Below are positions 1 through 64,000 of a stretch of 64,000 nucleotides of DNA, one piece after another. The notes beneath the pieces are model-generated. The model saw only the letters and a list, made by a program, of their open reading frames with translations, did not search any database and had not been told where the DNA came from. The stretch is from positions 147,625 through 211,624 of the forward strand of contig JAXRKP010000427.1 in assembly GCA_037039925.1 (NCBI GenBank). The letters are read 5' to 3'. Source of the stretch: Doris montereyensis (taxonomy: Eukaryota; Mollusca; Gastropoda; Nudibranchia; Dorididae). Made by a program: the position numbers and the translations under genes. Each line of letters opens with the position of its first letter. Position 1 is the first letter of the stretch.

Positions 1-41
1 TAATATGACAATAGTGTTTTCAGAACCTGTAATTGACTCAC
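1..41. other. Intron edge after exon 45
   Basis: Starts with the GTGAGT donor of exon 45 on the minus strand. Nothing else recognised. Confidence 0.5.
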
Positions 42-62562
<62,521 letters not shown>

Positions 62563-62935
62563 CTGTGGACGCAAAAGAAGGCGAGATGAGGAAGAAAATA
62601 AGACAAATGCCATTCCAATTTTCTATTTTAAGGCACAAGCCTATTATTATCAAATCAAATCAACTTCAATGCCCAAATTAAATGCCCCCCCCCCACCCCA
62701 CCCCTTCTCCCTCCCTTAAATCCTTATCAATCATCAGCAAAAGATTACTCCACCACTTAAAAAAAAAACTTTTGATGAAAGACAAGGATGGTAATGTCAT
62801 ACAGGCTGGAAGAAAATGGAAAAAAAAATTCTTGCTCAAAAGTTTTACCGGATGCATCCCATCTCCCCCTAAAACCACTCAATTGTCTCCTCCCTGTTGT
62901 AAGAGGTATGGCTGTAAAATAAAGTCAATGAAACT

Positions 62936-63190
62936 AAGCCCCATACTCAGAGTTGAGTGTAGGGTAACCGCATATACAGTCCTGATTTCTCTAGGGTGCA
63001 TACAGCATAACGTGGTTGTTTGTCATTGCTTTCCACGCCAACTTCACGTTCGTGAAGTCTGAACAGACCTAGCTACCAATTTTGCTGCCGGATTGCCAGG
63101 AGCGCCAGACAAATTTGCCTGGACTGGCAATCAAACTCAAGTCACCTGAATGGAAGTCCGGCACTCTACCGACTGAGCTGCAGGTGCTTT
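62936..63190 (-). mobile_element. SINE B, full-length
   Basis: Minus-strand head AGCACCTGCAGCTCAGTCGG with GTAGAGTGCC and TTTGATTGCC; tail CCCATACTCAGAGTTGAGTG on the plus strand. Confidence 0.85.
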
Positions 63191-63479
63191 ATATATAAAA
63201 TAAAACAAAAGGTAAAAACTAAAACTAAACATTTAATGTAAACAATATTTACAATGACCATAATTGCTGTTCATTTCGCTTTCCCATTTTCTCATTATAT
63301 AAGTAATAGGCAATTTAATCTACAAAATGCAAATAGTACACTTCAGTGGACAAATACAAACTAGACTTTTCATAGTTTAAAAAAAAAATCTTTCTTCCTA
63401 AATATTATGCTCTTCCAGAACGAAAATGCTACTCCAGAAACCAAATGACTGACTATTCCATACTAATACTTGAAAGGTT
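63191..63479. other. Intron upstream of exon 1, nothing recognised
   Basis: AT-rich; no exon found between exon 1 and the right edge of the window. Confidence 0.4.
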
Positions 63480-63775
63480 ACTTCTAAGCCGTTCATGACC
63501 CATAAAGCCACAACTTTCCCCTGTTCCCATAGCATGAAGCAGAATAGTTGATAGTACTTTGCCTCTTGGATAGGACTCTAGTGTATTTCAGGTTCTCACC
63601 CCCTCCCCCCCAAAGCTGGTGCTGGTACACATTTTTACCTCAATCAAACAGGAAAATATGTGTTAAGTATCTTTCCCAAGGACCAAGGTGGACGTATCAC
63701 TGCAAGGATTCAAAGCCAGGACCTCGTGATCCCACGCCCTGCAGCCTGACCACAAAGCCACCAACTACTTATGAT
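63480..63775 (-). mobile_element. SINE A, diverged
   Basis: CATAAAGCCACAACTTTCCCC tail, GATAGGACTCTAGTG body and a head at 63720-63770 (inverse of GGCTTTGTGGTCAGGCTGCAGG). Confidence 0.6.
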
Positions 63776-64000
63776 AAAAACTTACCATTTAACTCTCACT
63801 ACATTCTTAAGAACAACAGCAAGGGATTAAACAAATGCAATCCTATAAATCGGAATCAACCCCTTTTTCCACTCACCCAGACCTGCCTAGTTGGAATTTG
63901 AAAAATTAGTAGTTGGAAAGACAAACATTAGTACTTTGGGGGGGGTGAAACTAGTAGTCAACCGAACACTAAATATTATCTGTAATATTTATCGTTTATG

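Overview
The window is eukaryotic nuclear DNA: AT-rich, long introns, canonical GT-AG splice sites, tRNA-headed SINE-like elements, MITEs, LINE reverse-transcriptase fragments and very long dinucleotide microsatellites. The protein repertoire (a giant extracellular modular protein) and the repeat style suggest a lophotrochozoan invertebrate, perhaps a mollusc; that placement is an inference from style, not from a marker gene.

One minus-strand gene runs through almost the whole window (about 42 to 62562) and continues past both edges. I assembled 45 exons by hand, numbered 1 to 45 in transcript order (exon 1 at 62359-62562, exon 45 at 42-179). Together they are about 7.1 kb, or roughly 2,370 residues. 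They encode about twenty copies of a fibronectin-III-like beta-sandwich repeat. One half carries a W..F.D.ESGI..Y..A.GT signature. The other carries YYV.V.A.N..G followed by VD.TPP..G.V.DG. A PAN/Apple-like cysteine segment lies near the upstream end (exons 4-5). No catalytic residues are seen; the protein is most simply an extracellular or cell-surface adhesion or matrix molecule.

Most exon junctions join in phase. About 14 exons contain single-base frame breaks, often in short homopolymers, yet splice sites are intact and no stop arises by substitution alone. This looks more like residual assembly indels than gene decay, but both remain possible.

The introns are packed with repeats. There are long (GA)n/(CT)n tracts at 9.3-10.0, 20.1-20.5, 30.3-30.7, 35.7-36.4 and 53.2-53.5 kb, and ATA/CTA tracts at 4.4-4.76 and 49.3-49.5 kb. 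Minisatellites lie at 5.1, 8.1, 23.8-24.9, 28.9-29.1, 37.8-38.8, 51.9-52.2 and 61.4-62.2 kb. Several SINE-like families, four kinds of terminal-inverted-repeat MITE and two LINE RT remnants are also present. The most unusual structure is a ~970-bp near-perfect inverted repeat (45232-46200) that fills most of one intron. I saw no second protein-coding gene, no genuine tRNA or rRNA gene, and no prokaryotic-type system.
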